Shown piece by piece: positions 36,351-45,167 of a stretch of 64,000 nucleotides of DNA. The stretch is from Streptantibioticus rubrisoli. Its GTDB lineage: Bacteria; Actinomycetota; Actinomycetes; Streptomycetales; Streptomycetaceae. The stretch covers positions 124,001 through 188,000 of the forward strand of contig NZ_JANFNH010000005.1 in the NCBI RefSeq assembly GCF_024436055.1, written 5' to 3'. Below the pieces are notes generated by a model that worked only from the letters and a program-made list of their open reading frames with translations, had not been told where the DNA came from and made no database searches. Made by a program: the position numbers and the translations under genes. Every line of letters starts with the position of its first letter. Position 1 is the stretch's first letter.

Positions 36351-37811
36351 TCACCGGTGGGCCGTCGGCGCCTGGAAGCCGCCGATCTTCTGCTCAAGCA
36401 GTTCGGCCAGCCGCAGCGGGGTGCGGTCCTCGAACATCGGGCCGATGAGCTGCACTCCCACCGGCAGACCCCCAGGGGACCGGCCCGCTGGTATGGCGGT
36501 AGCGGGTAGACCGGGCATGGTGGCCAGACCGGCCCAGACGAGCTGGTCGAGGTACGGGTACTCGACGCCGTCGATGTCGATCCGGCGTTCCAACAGATCG
36601 GGGTTGTGGTCGTGCGGGAACGCGGGAGTGGGTGTGATGGGACACACCACGGCGTCGAACTCGGCGAAGAGCTGCCGCCAGCCGTGGCGGTGGAACTCGC
36701 GGCGGCTGTTCGCCTCGATCCAGTCGCGGTGGCTGAGCACTATGCCGCGCAGCCGCGCCGCATCGAGGCTCCGGTCGTCCGCGCTCAGTCCAGCAGCGCG
36801 GGTCCGCAGCTGCTCGTACGCTTCGACGGGAAAACGCGCGCTGAAGCCCGAAAACAGCAACCGCATGTAGAGCATCGCGGCTTCGGTCAGATCGGGCAGC
36901 AGCGGACTGTGCCGTTCGACGCGGGCGCCACCGTCGACAAGCGCGTCGGCCACCCGCCTCACGCCCGCCCGCACAGCGGACCCGGTCGGAATGAGCGGAT
37001 GCTCGTCGAGGACCAGGACCCGGAAGTCGCGGAGCCGATCGTGGCGCGCGGGCGGCAGCGTCAACTCGTGCGCAACACCGAGCGTCAGCGGGTCCGGTCC
37101 GGCCATGACCTCGAGCAGGAGCGTGAGGTCGCGGGCGGTGCGCGCCATCGGGCCGACGACGGCGAGGTCGAGGTCGACCGGCAGTGCGGGGGCGGGCGGC
37201 GGGACCATACCGCGGCTCGCCGCCAGCCCGAGCGTCGGCTTGTGCGCGTAGACACCGCAGAAGTGCGCGGGGGTGCGCAACGAACCGCCGATGTCGGAAC
37301 CTATGGACAACGCGCCGAATCCGCACGCCAGGGCCGCCGCCGATCCGCCGGAGGATCCACCCGGCGTGCGACCGTGATCCCACGGGTTATTGGTGCTGCC
37401 GTAGATCTCGTTGTAGCTCTGAATGTCCTGCAGCCCCAAGGGCACATTGGTCTTACCGAGCACCACCGCGCCCGCGGCCTTGAGCCGCGACACCTGCACC
37501 GCGTCCTCGGCCGGTATGTAGTTCCGGTGTTGCGGTATGCCCCAGGTCGTGGGCAGCCCGGCGATGTTGTAGGACTCCTTGACCGTCACCGGAATGCCGA
37601 GCAGTGGCCGGTCCTCACCGCGGGCGCGCGCCTGGTCGGCACCGCGCGCGGCGGCTCGCGCACGGTCGAAGTCCGGCACGCAGATCGCGTTGACCGCCTT
37701 GTCGTCCCGCTCGATACGGGCGATCGCCTCTTCGGTCAGTTCCGTCGACGTCACTTCACCGGCGCGCAAGGCAGCCGCGAGTTCTTCGGCCGTCGCAAAA
37801 TTCCACTCCAT
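36351..37811 (-). CDS. Amidase-signature-family amidase
   Basis: 486 residues. Cytosolic Ser-cisSer-Lys hydrolase. The catalytic lysine is in GIPVTVKESYNIAG (about residue 78), the Gly/Ser block is TPGGSSGGSAAALA, and the nucleophile serine is in GSDIGGSLRTPAHF (about 178). It resembles free-standing amidases rather than GatA, and no gatB/gatC is adjacent. ATG 37811 gives the usual N-terminus. Its upstream region carries three 23-bp tandem repeats. Substrate unknown. Confidence 0.9.
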   Translation of the reverse strand: MEWNFATAEELAAALRAGEVTSTELTEEAIARIERDDKAVNAICVPDFDRARAAARGADQARARGEDRPLLGIPVTVKESYNIAGLPTTWGIPQHRNYIPAEDAVQVSRLKAAGAVVLGKTNVPLGLQDIQSYNEIYGSTNNPWDHGRTPGGSSGGSAAALACGFGALSIGSDIGGSLRTPAHFCGVYAHKPTLGLAASRGMVPPPAPALPVDLDLAVVGPMARTARDLTLLLEVMAGPDPLTLGVAHELTLPPARHDRLRDFRVLVLDEHPLIPTGSAVRAGVRRVADALVDGGARVERHSPLLPDLTEAAMLYMRLLFSGFSARFPVEAYEQLRTRAAGLSADDRSLDAARLRGIVLSHRDWIEANSRREFHRHGWRQLFAEFDAVVCPITPTPAFPHDHNPDLLERRIDIDGVEYPYLDQLVWAGLATMPGLPATAIPAGRSPGGLPVGVQLIGPMFEDRTPLRLAELLEQKIGGFQAPTAHR

Positions 37812-38150
37812 GAATCTGACCGTATCGGCCTCTGGAAGAGGTCACGAAATGCCTTTTCACGCAACGGATTTGATGGTCCCCGTACTCATGATGTTCCTCT
37901 CCGGATACCGATGATGTTCCTCTCCGGATACCGATGATGTTCCTCTCCGGCCACCGACAATTCGTCCGACCGCTGGCGGTGGCGGCGCGGCGGCGGCCTC
38001 ATCTCCATCTGGACCAGGCGTGGTTGACCAGAGCGAAGCTGTCCCGCGCTACGGCAGGGCCGCCAGTGAGTCCCGTTAGCGCTTCACACCCGCAGCCGCG
38101 GTGCGGCCGGACCTGGGGCCGTCCAGCGGGAGTTGAGCACCTACAACCCG
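37812..38150. other. Gap between dnaB and amidase, with tandem repeat
   Basis: 339 bp upstream of the amidase and downstream of dnaB. It holds the 23-bp triple repeat listed separately. I see no gene, and no strong terminator hairpin at the dnaB end. Confidence 0.45.
37888..37956. repeat. Three tandem 23-bp repeats upstream of the amidase
   Basis: Unit starts ATGATGTTCCTCTCCGG and ends ATACCG; copies lie at 37888-37910, 37911-37933 and 37934-37956. The first two are identical, and the third differs by two bases (ATACCG to CCACCG). They start 77 bp upstream of the amidase. The period is not a multiple of 3, so this is not coding. Confidence 0.93.
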
Positions 38151-39677
38151 TCAGACGTTCCCCGCCATGTCCACGAAGCGGGAGTAGTGGCCCTGGAAGG
38201 CGACGGTGATGGTGGCGGTGGGGCCGTTGCGGTGCTTGGCGACGATGAGGTCGGCCTCGCCCGCGCGGGGGGACTCCTTCTCGTAGGCGTCCTCGCGGTG
38301 CAGCAGGATGACCATGTCCGCGTCCTGCTCGATGGAGCCCGACTCACGCAGGTCCGAGACCATCGGCTTCTTGTCGGTGCGCTGCTCGGGGCCACGGTTG
38401 AGCTGGGAGAGGGCGATGACCGGGACCTCCAGCTCCTTGGCGAGCAACTTGAGGTTACGGGACATCTCCGAGACCTCCTGTTGGCGGCTTTCCGGGCGGC
38501 GGGAGCCGCCGGACTGCATCAGTTGGAGGTAGTCGATGACGACCAGCCGCAGGTCGTTGCGCTGTTTGAGGCGGCGGCACTTGGCGCGGATCTCCATCAT
38601 CGACAGGTTGGGCGAGTCGTCGATGTACAGCGGTCCGGCCGAGACCTCCGGCATGCGGCGGGCCAGCCGGGTCCAGTCGTCGTCGGTCATGTTGCCGGAG
38701 CGCATGTGGTGCAGCGCGACCCGCGCCTCGGCGGACAGCAGCCGCATCGCGATCTCGTTGCGGCCCATTTCGAGGGAGAAGAAGACGCTGGGCAGCCCGT
38801 ACTGGATGGAGCAGGAGCGGGCGAAGTCCAGCGCCAGGGTGCTCTTGCCCATCGCGGGGCGCGCGGCGATGACGATCATCTGGCCCGGGTGCAGGCCGTT
38901 GGTCAACGCGTCGAGATCGGTGAAGCCGGTGGGGACACCGGTCATCTGGCCGCTGCGGGAGCCGATCGCCTCGATCTCGTCGAGGGCGCCCTCCATGATC
39001 TCGCTGAGCGGAAGGTAGTCCTCCGAGGTGCGCTGCTCGGTGACCGCGTAGATCTCGGCCTGCGCTCGGTTGACGATCTCGTCGACATCGCCGTCGGCCG
39101 CGTATCCCATCTGGGTGATGCGGGTTCCGGCCTCCACCAGGCGGCGCAGCACGGCGCGTTCGTGGACGATCTCGGCGTAGTACTCGGCGTTGGCGGCGGT
39201 GGGCACCGCGTTGACCAACGTGTGCAGGTACGCGGCGCCGCCGACCCTGGTGATCTCACCACGCCTGGTCAGCTCGGCGGCCAGGGTGATCGGGTCGGCG
39301 GGCTCGCCCTTGGCGTAGAGGTCGAGGATCGCCGTGTAGATCGTCTCGTGCGCCGGGCGGTAGAAGTCCCCCGCCTTGAGCACCTCGACCACGTCGGCGA
39401 TGGCGTCCTTGGAGAGCAGCATGCCGCCGAGCACTGACTGCTCGGCGTCGAGGTCCTGCGGGGGGACCCGCTCGAATCCGCCCTCCGACCAGCCGCCGCC
39501 GTCCCGTCCGTGTTCCCTCGCCCCGCCGTCGCGGCCACCACCGTCACGGCCACCGCCGTCGCGGTCGGATCGGCGGTAGCGGGCTGCCGGGAGTCGGTCG
39601 CCGGGGCCGTCGGAGAACGGTGGATCGATCGGCGGCGCGTCCCCCCAGTGGTTGTCCGCGGGTTCGGGCTGGCTCAC
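38151..39677 (-). CDS. dnaB: Replicative DNA helicase DnaB
   Basis: 508-residue hexameric helicase of the replication fork. N-terminal primase-interacting domain (about 65-170; VPPQDLDAEQSVLGGMLLS), linker, and RecA-like ATPase with Walker A ARPAMGKST (about residue 279), Walker B LVVIDYLQLM and the arginine-finger region near SQLNRG. The first 60 residues are a Gly/Arg/Asp-rich low-complexity leader (RDGGGRDGG repeats). No intein is present. GTG 39677 is chosen because GGAGGTGG precedes it. DnaA boxes lie 170-260 bp upstream. Confidence 0.97.
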   Translation of the reverse strand: MSQPEPADNHWGDAPPIDPPFSDGPGDRLPAARYRRSDRDGGGRDGGGRDGGAREHGRDGGGWSEGGFERVPPQDLDAEQSVLGGMLLSKDAIADVVEVLKAGDFYRPAHETIYTAILDLYAKGEPADPITLAAELTRRGEITRVGGAAYLHTLVNAVPTAANAEYYAEIVHERAVLRRLVEAGTRITQMGYAADGDVDEIVNRAQAEIYAVTEQRTSEDYLPLSEIMEGALDEIEAIGSRSGQMTGVPTGFTDLDALTNGLHPGQMIVIAARPAMGKSTLALDFARSCSIQYGLPSVFFSLEMGRNEIAMRLLSAEARVALHHMRSGNMTDDDWTRLARRMPEVSAGPLYIDDSPNLSMMEIRAKCRRLKQRNDLRLVVIDYLQLMQSGGSRRPESRQQEVSEMSRNLKLLAKELEVPVIALSQLNRGPEQRTDKKPMVSDLRESGSIEQDADMVILLHREDAYEKESPRAGEADLIVAKHRNGPTATITVAFQGHYSRFVDMAGNV

Positions 39678-39846
39678 CCCCGCCACCTCCTCCCGGTCCT
39701 TCGGACCCCGATCCGTGCCCCTCTTTCTTACGGCACGGCTCCGACAAACAGACACGCGGCTCCGCTTGCGGCGCGTCGAGTGCGAGGACCGGACGAAGGC
39801 GGGCGCCGGACTACGGTAGGGCCACAGCCCCCGTCAGCCAAGATGG

Positions 39847-39935
39847 TTATCCACAGGCCATGTGGATGAACGGCGAGAGCCTGTGGAGAAGCCCGCCAAA
39901 CCTGTGTACAGGCCGGGGGAAAGCGCTGTGGACAA
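39847..39935. promoter_or_regulatory. DnaA-box cluster upstream of dnaB
   Basis: Four sites within 89 bp: TTATCCACA (39847-39855, perfect E. coli consensus), TGTGGATGA (39861-39869, reverse, one mismatch), TGTGGAGAA (39882-39890, reverse, one mismatch) and TGTGGACAA (39927-39935, reverse, perfect Streptomyces consensus TTGTCCACA). Two weaker matches overlap the MATE promoter near 40101-40118. DnaA binding here could control dnaB or titrate DnaA. Confidence 0.75.
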
Positions 39936-40086
39936 GACTCGGACGACTTGGCCGCACCGGCTCTGACCTGCACTTTCATCATCCACCGGCTGTGCAGGAG
40001 AAAAACTTTCCCGGTTGGCGCAAGATCACGACAAACGGCGCGGACCTGATCACTCAGCGCCACCGGCAGTAATGACCACACTGCCA

Positions 40087-40116
40087 TTGCGCCTATTACC
40101 TGTGGAAGATTATCCT
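40087..40116 (+). promoter_or_regulatory. Predicted promoter of a leaderless MATE transcript
   Basis: TTGCGC (40087-40092), an 18-bp spacer and TATCCT (40111-40116) fit the housekeeping promoter. Start of transcription would be at about 40123, exactly the GTG codon that best fits the MATE protein, and no ribosome site precedes it. Confidence 0.55.
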
Positions 40117-40122
40117 AAGCCT

Positions 40123-41520
40123 GTGAAATCGGCCTCCCAGAGATCCACGACCGCCTCGCGGGAGTATCCCGGCGCCCCCGCGAAGCACCCGGCCCGGCTC
40201 CCCAGAGAGGTCAGACGACACCACGATCGAGAGATCGTCGCCCTCGCCCTGCCCGCCTTCGGAGCACTGGTCGCCGAGCCGCTCTTCGTCATGGCGGACA
40301 GCGCCATCGTCGGCCATCTCGGGACCCCGCAGCTGGCCGGTCTCGGCGTGGCGGCCGCCATGCTGAACACCGCGGTCAACGTCTTCGTGTTCCTGGCCTA
40401 CGCCACCACGGCGGCCGTCGCACGCCGGGTCGGCGCCGCGGATCTGCGGGCCGCGATCCGCCAGGGCGTCGACGGCATCTGGCTGGCGCTACTGCTGGGG
40501 GCGGCCGTGATCGCGGTCGTCGTCCCCACCGCACCGACGCTGGCGGGCCTGTTCGGCGCCTCCGGCGACGCGACCTCGTACGCCGTCACCTATCTGCGGA
40601 TCAGCTCGCTGGGGATTCCCGCGATGCTCGTGGTGCTCGCCGCCACCGGCGTACTGCGCGGACTGCACGACACCCGCACCCCCCTCGTGGTGGCCATCGC
40701 GGGCTTCGCCGCCAACGCCGGGCTCAACGCCGGACTGGTCTACGGCGCCGGGCTGGGCATCGCCGGATCCGCCTGGGGCACCGTGATCGCCCAGTGCGGC
40801 ATGGCCGCCACCTACCTGACCGTCGTGGTGCGCGCCGCGAAGCGGCACGGCGCGCCACTTGGGCCGGACGCCGCCGGAATCCGCGCCTGCGCGAGCGCCG
40901 GGGTACCGCTGCTGGTCCGCACCCTGAGCCTGCGGGCCATCCTCATGATCGCCACCGCGGTCGCCGCCCGTCTTGGCGACGCCGAGATCGCCGCGCACCA
41001 GATCCTGCTCACCTTGTGGAGCCTGCTGGCGTTCGCGCTGGACGCCATCGCCATCGCGGGTCAGGCCATCATCGGGCGCTATCTGGGCGCCGATGACGCG
41101 CTGGCCGCCAGGGCCGCCTGTCGCCGCATGGTGCAGTGGGGAATGGCCTCCGGCATCCTGCTCGGGGTGCTGGTGGCCGCCTCACGGCCGCTGTTCATCC
41201 CGTTGTTCACCAGCGACTCCGTGGTGCGGGGCCAACTACTGCCCGCGCTACTGGTGGTCGCGGTGACCCAGCCGGTGTCGGGCATCGTCTTCGTGCTCGA
41301 CGGTGTGCTGATGGGCGCGGGCGACGGCCCGTATCTTGCCTGGGCGATGTTGGGGACGCTCGCCGTCTTCGCGCCCGCCGCGCTGGCGGTGCCCGCCCTC
41401 GGCGGCGGTCTGACCGCGCTGTGGTGGGCCATGTCGCTGTTCCTGCTGACCCGCCTGGTGTTCCTGTGGCTTCGGGCGCGGTCCGGGCGCTGGGTGGTGA
41501 CCGGAGCGGTACGCGCCTGA
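40123..41520 (+). CDS. MATE-family efflux transporter
   Basis: 465 residues, twelve membrane helices in two repeats. The first helix region reads DREIVALALPAFGALVAEPL with the following DSAIVGHLGTPQLAGLG, typical of DinF-type MATE proteins, which export drugs or metabolites with Na+ or H+. Pseudo-repeat near residue 260. GTG 40123 is chosen because the promoter predicts leaderless initiation there. ATG 40072 or a start at 40015 would add residues of non-coding character. Ends 15 bp before parS site 3. Confidence 0.88.
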   Translation: MKSASQRSTTASREYPGAPAKHPARLPREVRRHHDREIVALALPAFGALVAEPLFVMADSAIVGHLGTPQLAGLGVAAAMLNTAVNVFVFLAYATTAAVARRVGAADLRAAIRQGVDGIWLALLLGAAVIAVVVPTAPTLAGLFGASGDATSYAVTYLRISSLGIPAMLVVLAATGVLRGLHDTRTPLVVAIAGFAANAGLNAGLVYGAGLGIAGSAWGTVIAQCGMAATYLTVVVRAAKRHGAPLGPDAAGIRACASAGVPLLVRTLSLRAILMIATAVAARLGDAEIAAHQILLTLWSLLAFALDAIAIAGQAIIGRYLGADDALAARAACRRMVQWGMASGILLGVLVAASRPLFIPLFTSDSVVRGQLLPALLVVAVTQPVSGIVFVLDGVLMGAGDGPYLAWAMLGTLAVFAPAALAVPALGGGLTALWWAMSLFLLTRLVFLWLRARSGRWVVTGAVRA

Positions 41521-41535
41521 CGCCCTACGGGCGGT

Positions 41536-41549
41536 GTTTCACGTGAAAC
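41536..41549. other. parS site 3
   Basis: Perfect GTTTCACGTGAAAC in the convergent gap between the MATE gene and rplI. It is 35 bp, start to start, from parS site 4. Confidence 0.96.
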
Positions 41550-41570
41550 AGCGCGACGCTGGGCGGCACG

Positions 41571-41584
41571 GTTTCACGTGAAAC
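41571..41584. other. parS site 4
   Basis: Perfect GTTTCACGTGAAAC, 35 bp after site 3 and just outside the rplI terminator hairpin. Confidence 0.96.
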
Positions 41585-41599
41585 ACCGAAGACCAAAGC

Positions 41600-41635
41600 C
41601 GAAGGATCGGCACCCGGTGGGGTACCGACCCTTCG
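41600..41635 (-). terminator. Terminator of the rpsF-ssb-rpsR-rplI operon
   Basis: A 16-base arm CGAAGGATCGGCACCC pairs with GGGTACCGACCCTTCG (14 of 16 matches) around a GGTG loop, 21 bases after the rplI stop. On the minus strand it is followed by GGCTTTGGTCTT. Confidence 0.82.
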
Positions 41636-41656
41636 AAGTGACTCACGCGGAATGCG

Positions 41657-42103
41657 TCAGGCAGCGACGACCTCGAGGTCGAGCTTGACCGAGACCTCCG
41701 GGTGGAGGCTGACGGTCACCTGGTGCGAACCGACGGTCTTGATCGGCGCGACCAGCGCGACACGGCGCTTGTCGACGTCCGGGCCACCAGCGGCCTTGAT
41801 CGCACCGGCGATGTCGGCCGGGGTGACGGAGCCGAACAGCCGGCCGGTGTCACCGGCACGGGTCGCCAGCTTGACCTTGACGGCCTCGAGCTGGTTCTTG
41901 ACCTCGTTGGCCTGCTCCAGCGTGGCGATCTCGCGGATCCGGCGCGCACGGCGGATCTGCTCGACGTCCTTCTCGCCACCCTTGGTCCAGCGGATCGCGA
42001 AACCACGCGGAACCAGGTAGTTGCGGGCGTAGCCGTCCTTGACCTCGACGACATCGCCAGCGGCGCCGAGGCCGCTGACCTCGTTGGTGAGGATGATCTT
42101 CAT
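41657..42103 (-). CDS. rplI: 50S ribosomal protein L9
   Basis: 148 residues, usual length. The N-terminal RNA-binding domain has the L9 signature [19 protein letters not shown] (residues 16-34), then a long connecting helix and the C-terminal domain ending [10 protein letters not shown]. Last gene of rpsF-ssb-rpsR-rplI, 17 bp after rpsR. Terminator follows. Confidence 0.98.
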   Translation of the reverse strand: MKIILTNEVSGLGAAGDVVEVKDGYARNYLVPRGFAIRWTKGGEKDVEQIRRARRIREIATLEQANEVKNQLEAVKVKLATRAGDTGRLFGSVTPADIAGAIKAAGGPDVDKRRVALVAPIKTVGSHQVTVSLHPEVSVKLDLEVVAA

Positions 42104-42120
42104 GCTTCGGTCACCCTCTC

Positions 42121-42357
42121 TCAGCGAGCAGTCGAGGTGTAGGGCAGCAGCGCCATCTCACGGCTGTTCTTCACAGCCGTGGCAACGTCGCGCTGGTGCT
42201 GGGTGCAGTTGCCGGTGACCCGGCGGGCACGGATCTTGCCGCGGTCGGAGATGAACTTCCGCAGCAGGTTCGTGTCCTTGTAGTCGACGTAGGCGACCTT
42301 GTCCTTGCAGAACGCGCAGACCTTCTTCTTCGGCTTGCGCGGGGGCGGCTTAGCCAT
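42121..42357 (-). CDS. rpsR: 30S ribosomal protein S18, zinc-binding (C+) form
   Basis: 78 residues. Two cysteines in VCAFCKDK (residues 13-20) and a third cysteine with histidine in GNCTQHQ (49-55) make a zinc-ribbon-like set, so this is the C+ paralogue. Streptomyces generally also carry a cysteine-free copy elsewhere, under Zur control. Lies between ssb and rplI. Usual length and start at ATG 42357. Confidence 0.97.
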   Translation of the reverse strand: MAKPPPRKPKKKVCAFCKDKVAYVDYKDTNLLRKFISDRGKIRARRVTGNCTQHQRDVATAVKNSREMALLPYTSTAR

Positions 42358-42415
42358 TGTTTTTCTCCACTGTGATCAAGAAGTAGTAACTCGTCGCCCT
42401 TGGCCCTCGTCGGGC

Positions 42416-42976
42416 CTAGAAGGGCGGCTCGTCCGAGTAGCCGCCACCGGAGCTTCCGCCCCAGTTGCCACCGCCGCCCTGGCTCTGGCCGCCGGCCGGG
42501 GCGCTGGTCGCCCACGGGTCGTCGGCCGGTGCGCCGCTGGGACCGCCCTGTGGGCCGCCCCAGCCGCCGCCACCCTGACCGCCGCCGCCGTAGCCGCCCT
42601 GGCCGCCGCGACCTGCGGTCTTGGTGACCTTGGCGGTCGCGTTGCGCAGGGAGGCGCCGACCTCGTCGACCTCCAGCTCGTAGACCGTCCGCTTGACGCC
42701 CTCGCGGTCCTCGTAGGACCGCTGCTTCAGACGGCCCTGCACGATGACGCGCATGCCGCGCTGGAGCGACTCGGCCACGTTCTCCGCCGCCTGACGCCAG
42801 ACCGAGCAGGTGAGGAAGAGGCTCTCGCCGTCCTTCCACTCGTTGGTCTGCCGGTCGAAGGTGCGGGGAGTGGACGCGACACGGAATTTCGCGACCGCCG
42901 CACCGGAGGGGGTGAAGCGCAGCTCGGGATCGTCGACAAGGTTGCCGACGACCGTGATGACGGTCTCGCCTGCCAT
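42416..42976 (-). CDS. ssb: Single-stranded DNA-binding protein
   Basis: 186 residues. OB-fold residues 1-110 ([39 protein letters not shown]) followed by a Gly/Gln-rich linker and the acidic tip YSDEPPF that recruits partner proteins. Lies between rpsF and rpsR, the usual actinobacterial order. ATG 42976 follows an AGAGGT site. Confidence 0.97.
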   Translation of the reverse strand: MAGETVITVVGNLVDDPELRFTPSGAAVAKFRVASTPRTFDRQTNEWKDGESLFLTCSVWRQAAENVAESLQRGMRVIVQGRLKQRSYEDREGVKRTVYELEVDEVGASLRNATAKVTKTAGRGGQGGYGGGGQGGGGWGGPQGGPSGAPADDPWATSAPAGGQSQGGGGNWGGSSGGGYSDEPPF

Positions 42977-43051
42977 GGTGGGTGACCTCTCGGCGGGTGT
43001 GCTGTGCTGCTGGCTGCTCGGTAGCCGTACTCAGCTCTGGCGCTTAGGCGC

Positions 43052-43342
43052 TCAGTGCATTTCCGGGCGGAGGACCTTGGTCCGAAGGACCGACTCGTTC
43101 AGGTTGAGCTGACGGTCGAGCTCCTTGACGACCGACGGCTCAGCGTTGATGTCGAGGACGGAGTAGATACCCTCGGGCTTCTTCTTGATCTCGTAGGCGA
43201 GACGACGACGGCCCCAGGTGTCGACCTTCTCGACCTTGCCGCCGCCATCGCGGACGACGCCAAGGAAGTTCTCGATCAGGGGGGCGACAGCGCGCTCCTC
43301 CAGATCGGGGTCGAGGATGACCATCACCTCGTAGTGACGCAT
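43052..43342 (-). CDS. rpsF: 30S ribosomal protein S6
   Basis: 96 residues starting [16 protein letters not shown], with a near-perfect AAGGAGGTGG ribosome site. The family signature [17 protein letters not shown] is at residues 53-69. First gene of the operon with ssb, rpsR and rplI. The leader has a hairpin that may be the S6:S18 regulatory motif (43372-43390). Confidence 0.98.
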   Translation of the reverse strand: MRHYEVMVILDPDLEERAVAPLIENFLGVVRDGGGKVEKVDTWGRRRLAYEIKKKPEGIYSVLDINAEPSVVKELDRQLNLNESVLRTKVLRPEMH

Positions 43343-43371
43343 GGTGGAACCCACCTCCTTTGGACTCAACG

Positions 43372-43390
43372 GCCACGGCGTTTCCGTGGC
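43372..43390 (-). promoter_or_regulatory. Leader hairpin of rpsF (possible S6:S18 motif)
   Basis: GCCACGG (43372-43378) pairs perfectly with CCGTGGC (43384-43390) around a 5-base loop, 15 bases upstream of the ribosome-binding site. Many bacteria have an RNA in the rpsF leader that binds the S6:S18 complex and represses the operon; whether this stem is that motif is inference. Confidence 0.4.
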
Positions 43391-43600
43391 AGGAGGGTTT
43401 GCGTTTGCGTCGCATCGGTGACGCGGACCCCGGGATCCGGCTGGGAGTGCCGGGCGGGACCACACAGACACCGGTGCAGACCGTACACAGTACCCGCACA
43501 ACGCCGCCCGCTTGAAATCGCGCGGGGAACCGGGACAATCTGTACACGACGGTTTGCACGGCGCCACGAACGCGCCGCCATCCGCTCACGGAGGTGCTCC

Positions 43601-43909
43601 ATGGCACAGACCTACCGGCCGCACGGTGTCCTCGCCATCCTCAACACCGACGGCAAGGCCCATCCAAAAGAGAACTCCCTCGTCGCCGTCACCGCGGTGC
43701 TCGGCGCGATCGCGATCATCACCTCCCTGTCCACCAACCTGCACCTGCTCAGCTCATGGACCGGCCTGGCGGGAATCTTCACGGGCGCCTACGGTCAGTT
43801 CATCTCGGCGACCACGGGCGAGCGCTTCGTCCTGGTGATCGCCCTCGGGGCGTCTGCCATCGGATTCTTCCTGGGTGTGGCACACGGCGGGCTCTGGGGC
43901 GGCATCTAG
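43601..43909 (+). CDS. Small three-helix membrane protein
   Basis: 102 residues. The N-terminus HGVLAILNTDGKAHPKENSL is followed by hydrophobic segments at about 27-46, 53-68 and 76-96 (FVLVIALGASAIGFFLGVAH). GGAGG precedes ATG 43601. Divergent from rpsF and 98 bp before femX. No family recognised; similar proteins occur next to this operon in Streptomyces. Confidence 0.8.
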   Translation: MAQTYRPHGVLAILNTDGKAHPKENSLVAVTAVLGAIAIITSLSTNLHLLSSWTGLAGIFTGAYGQFISATTGERFVLVIALGASAIGFFLGVAHGGLWGGI

Positions 43910-44007
43910 CGCCGTTCCACCCCGGTCACAGGACGGGCTCTTGCCCTCGCGCAGTAGGCTTCGCCGGGAAAGCCCGGTAGAACCTGCAGCGATGGGGAGC
44001 GCCCCGA

Positions 44008-45126
44008 ATGAGCCTGACCCTGAGGACGATCAGCCGAGAGCAGCATCTGGCCTACATCCAGAGCCTGCCGGCGGCGAGCCACATGCAGGTTCCGGCCTGG
44101 GCGGACGTGAAGGCCGAATGGCGGTCCGAGAACCTGGGCTGGTTCGACAAGAGCGGCGAGCTGGTCGGCGTCGGCCTGGTGCTCTACCGCCAACTCCCCA
44201 AGATCAAGCGCTACTTGGCCTATCTCCCCGAGGGCCCGGTCATCAACTGGTACGCGCCGAACCTCGAAGAGTGGCTGCAGCCGATGCTCGCCCACCTCAA
44301 GCAGCAGGGCGCGTTCTCGGTGAAGATGGGCCCGCCGGTGGTCATCCGCCGCTGGGACGCCGGAGCGATCAAGAACGGCATCTCCGACCCGGACGTCAAG
44401 CGGCTGCGTGACGTCGAGGCCACCTTCATCGAGCCGCGCGCCTTCGAGGTCGCCGACCGGCTGCGCCGCATGGGCTGGCAGCAGGGCGAGGACGGCGGCG
44501 CCGGATTCGGCGACGTACAGCCGCGCTACGTCTTCCAGGTCCCCCTTGAGGGCCGCAGCCTGGAGGACGTCCACAAGGGCTTCAACCAGCTGTGGCGCCG
44601 CAACATCAAGAAGGCCGAGAAGGCCGGCGTCGAGGTGGTCCAGGGCGGCTACGACCAATTGCCCATCTGGCAGCAGCTGTACGAGATCACGGCCGAGCGC
44701 GACCACTTCCGGCCGCGCCCGCTGTCGTACTTCCAGCGCATGTGGACCGCCCTCAACACCGAGGACCCCAACCGGATGCGGCTGTACTTCGCCATGCACG
44801 AGGGCGAGGCGGTCGCCGCCGCCACGATGCTCATCGTCGGCGGCCACGTCTGGTACTCCTACGGCGCCTCCGCCAACCACAAGCGCGAGGTGCGGCCGTC
44901 CAACGCCATGCAGTGGCGGATGCTGCGGGACGCCTACGCGCTCGGCGCCAGCGTCTACGACCTGCGTGGCATCAGCGACTCGCTGGACGAGAACGACCAC
45001 CTCTTCGGCCTGATCCAGTTCAAGGTGGGAACGGGCGGCCAGGCCGCCGAGTACTTGGGCGAATGGGACTTCCCGCTCAACAAGCTGCTCCACAAGGCGC
45101 TTGACATCTACATGTCGCGCCGCTGA
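44008..45126 (+). CDS. femX: FemX-type peptidoglycan bridge aminoacyltransferase
   Basis: 372 residues, FemABX family, two GNAT-like domains. Uses glycyl-tRNA to add the first bridge residue to the peptidoglycan stem; FemX of S. coelicolor adds glycine to LL-diaminopimelate. Landmarks: SHMQVPAWADVKAEW (residues 24-38), FNQLWRRNIKKAEKAGVE (about 192-209, which would hold the substrate helix), and DLRGISDSLDENDHLFGLIQ followed by FKVGTGG (about 314-341). It is followed after 41 bp by an alanine-racemase-like gene, an envelope pairing. Confidence 0.92.
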   Translation: MSLTLRTISREQHLAYIQSLPAASHMQVPAWADVKAEWRSENLGWFDKSGELVGVGLVLYRQLPKIKRYLAYLPEGPVINWYAPNLEEWLQPMLAHLKQQGAFSVKMGPPVVIRRWDAGAIKNGISDPDVKRLRDVEATFIEPRAFEVADRLRRMGWQQGEDGGAGFGDVQPRYVFQVPLEGRSLEDVHKGFNQLWRRNIKKAEKAGVEVVQGGYDQLPIWQQLYEITAERDHFRPRPLSYFQRMWTALNTEDPNRMRLYFAMHEGEAVAAATMLIVGGHVWYSYGASANHKREVRPSNAMQWRMLRDAYALGASVYDLRGISDSLDENDHLFGLIQFKVGTGGQAAEYLGEWDFPLNKLLHKALDIYMSRR

Positions 45127-45167
45127 TCCCCGTCCCGTCGCACTCAAGGAAAGGTCCCGACCCAGCC

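Larger units (their letters stand above)
39678..40122. other. Divergent gap dnaB / MATE gene
   Basis: This 445-bp gap contains the DnaA-box cluster (39847-39935) and a predicted leaderless promoter for the MATE gene (40087-40116). No intact small gene is seen. It is not oriC: there is no dnaA/dnaN, and far fewer boxes than the roughly 19 of Streptomyces oriC. Confidence 0.6.

Noticed and set aside
37888-37956. CRISPR array
   Set aside because: The repeats are directly tandem with no spacers and there are no cas genes. Same for 52624-52692.
39847-39935. DnaA boxes taken as oriC
   Set aside because: Too few boxes, no dnaA or dnaN, and dnaB is not at oriC in Streptomyces. oriC is expected beyond the right edge.
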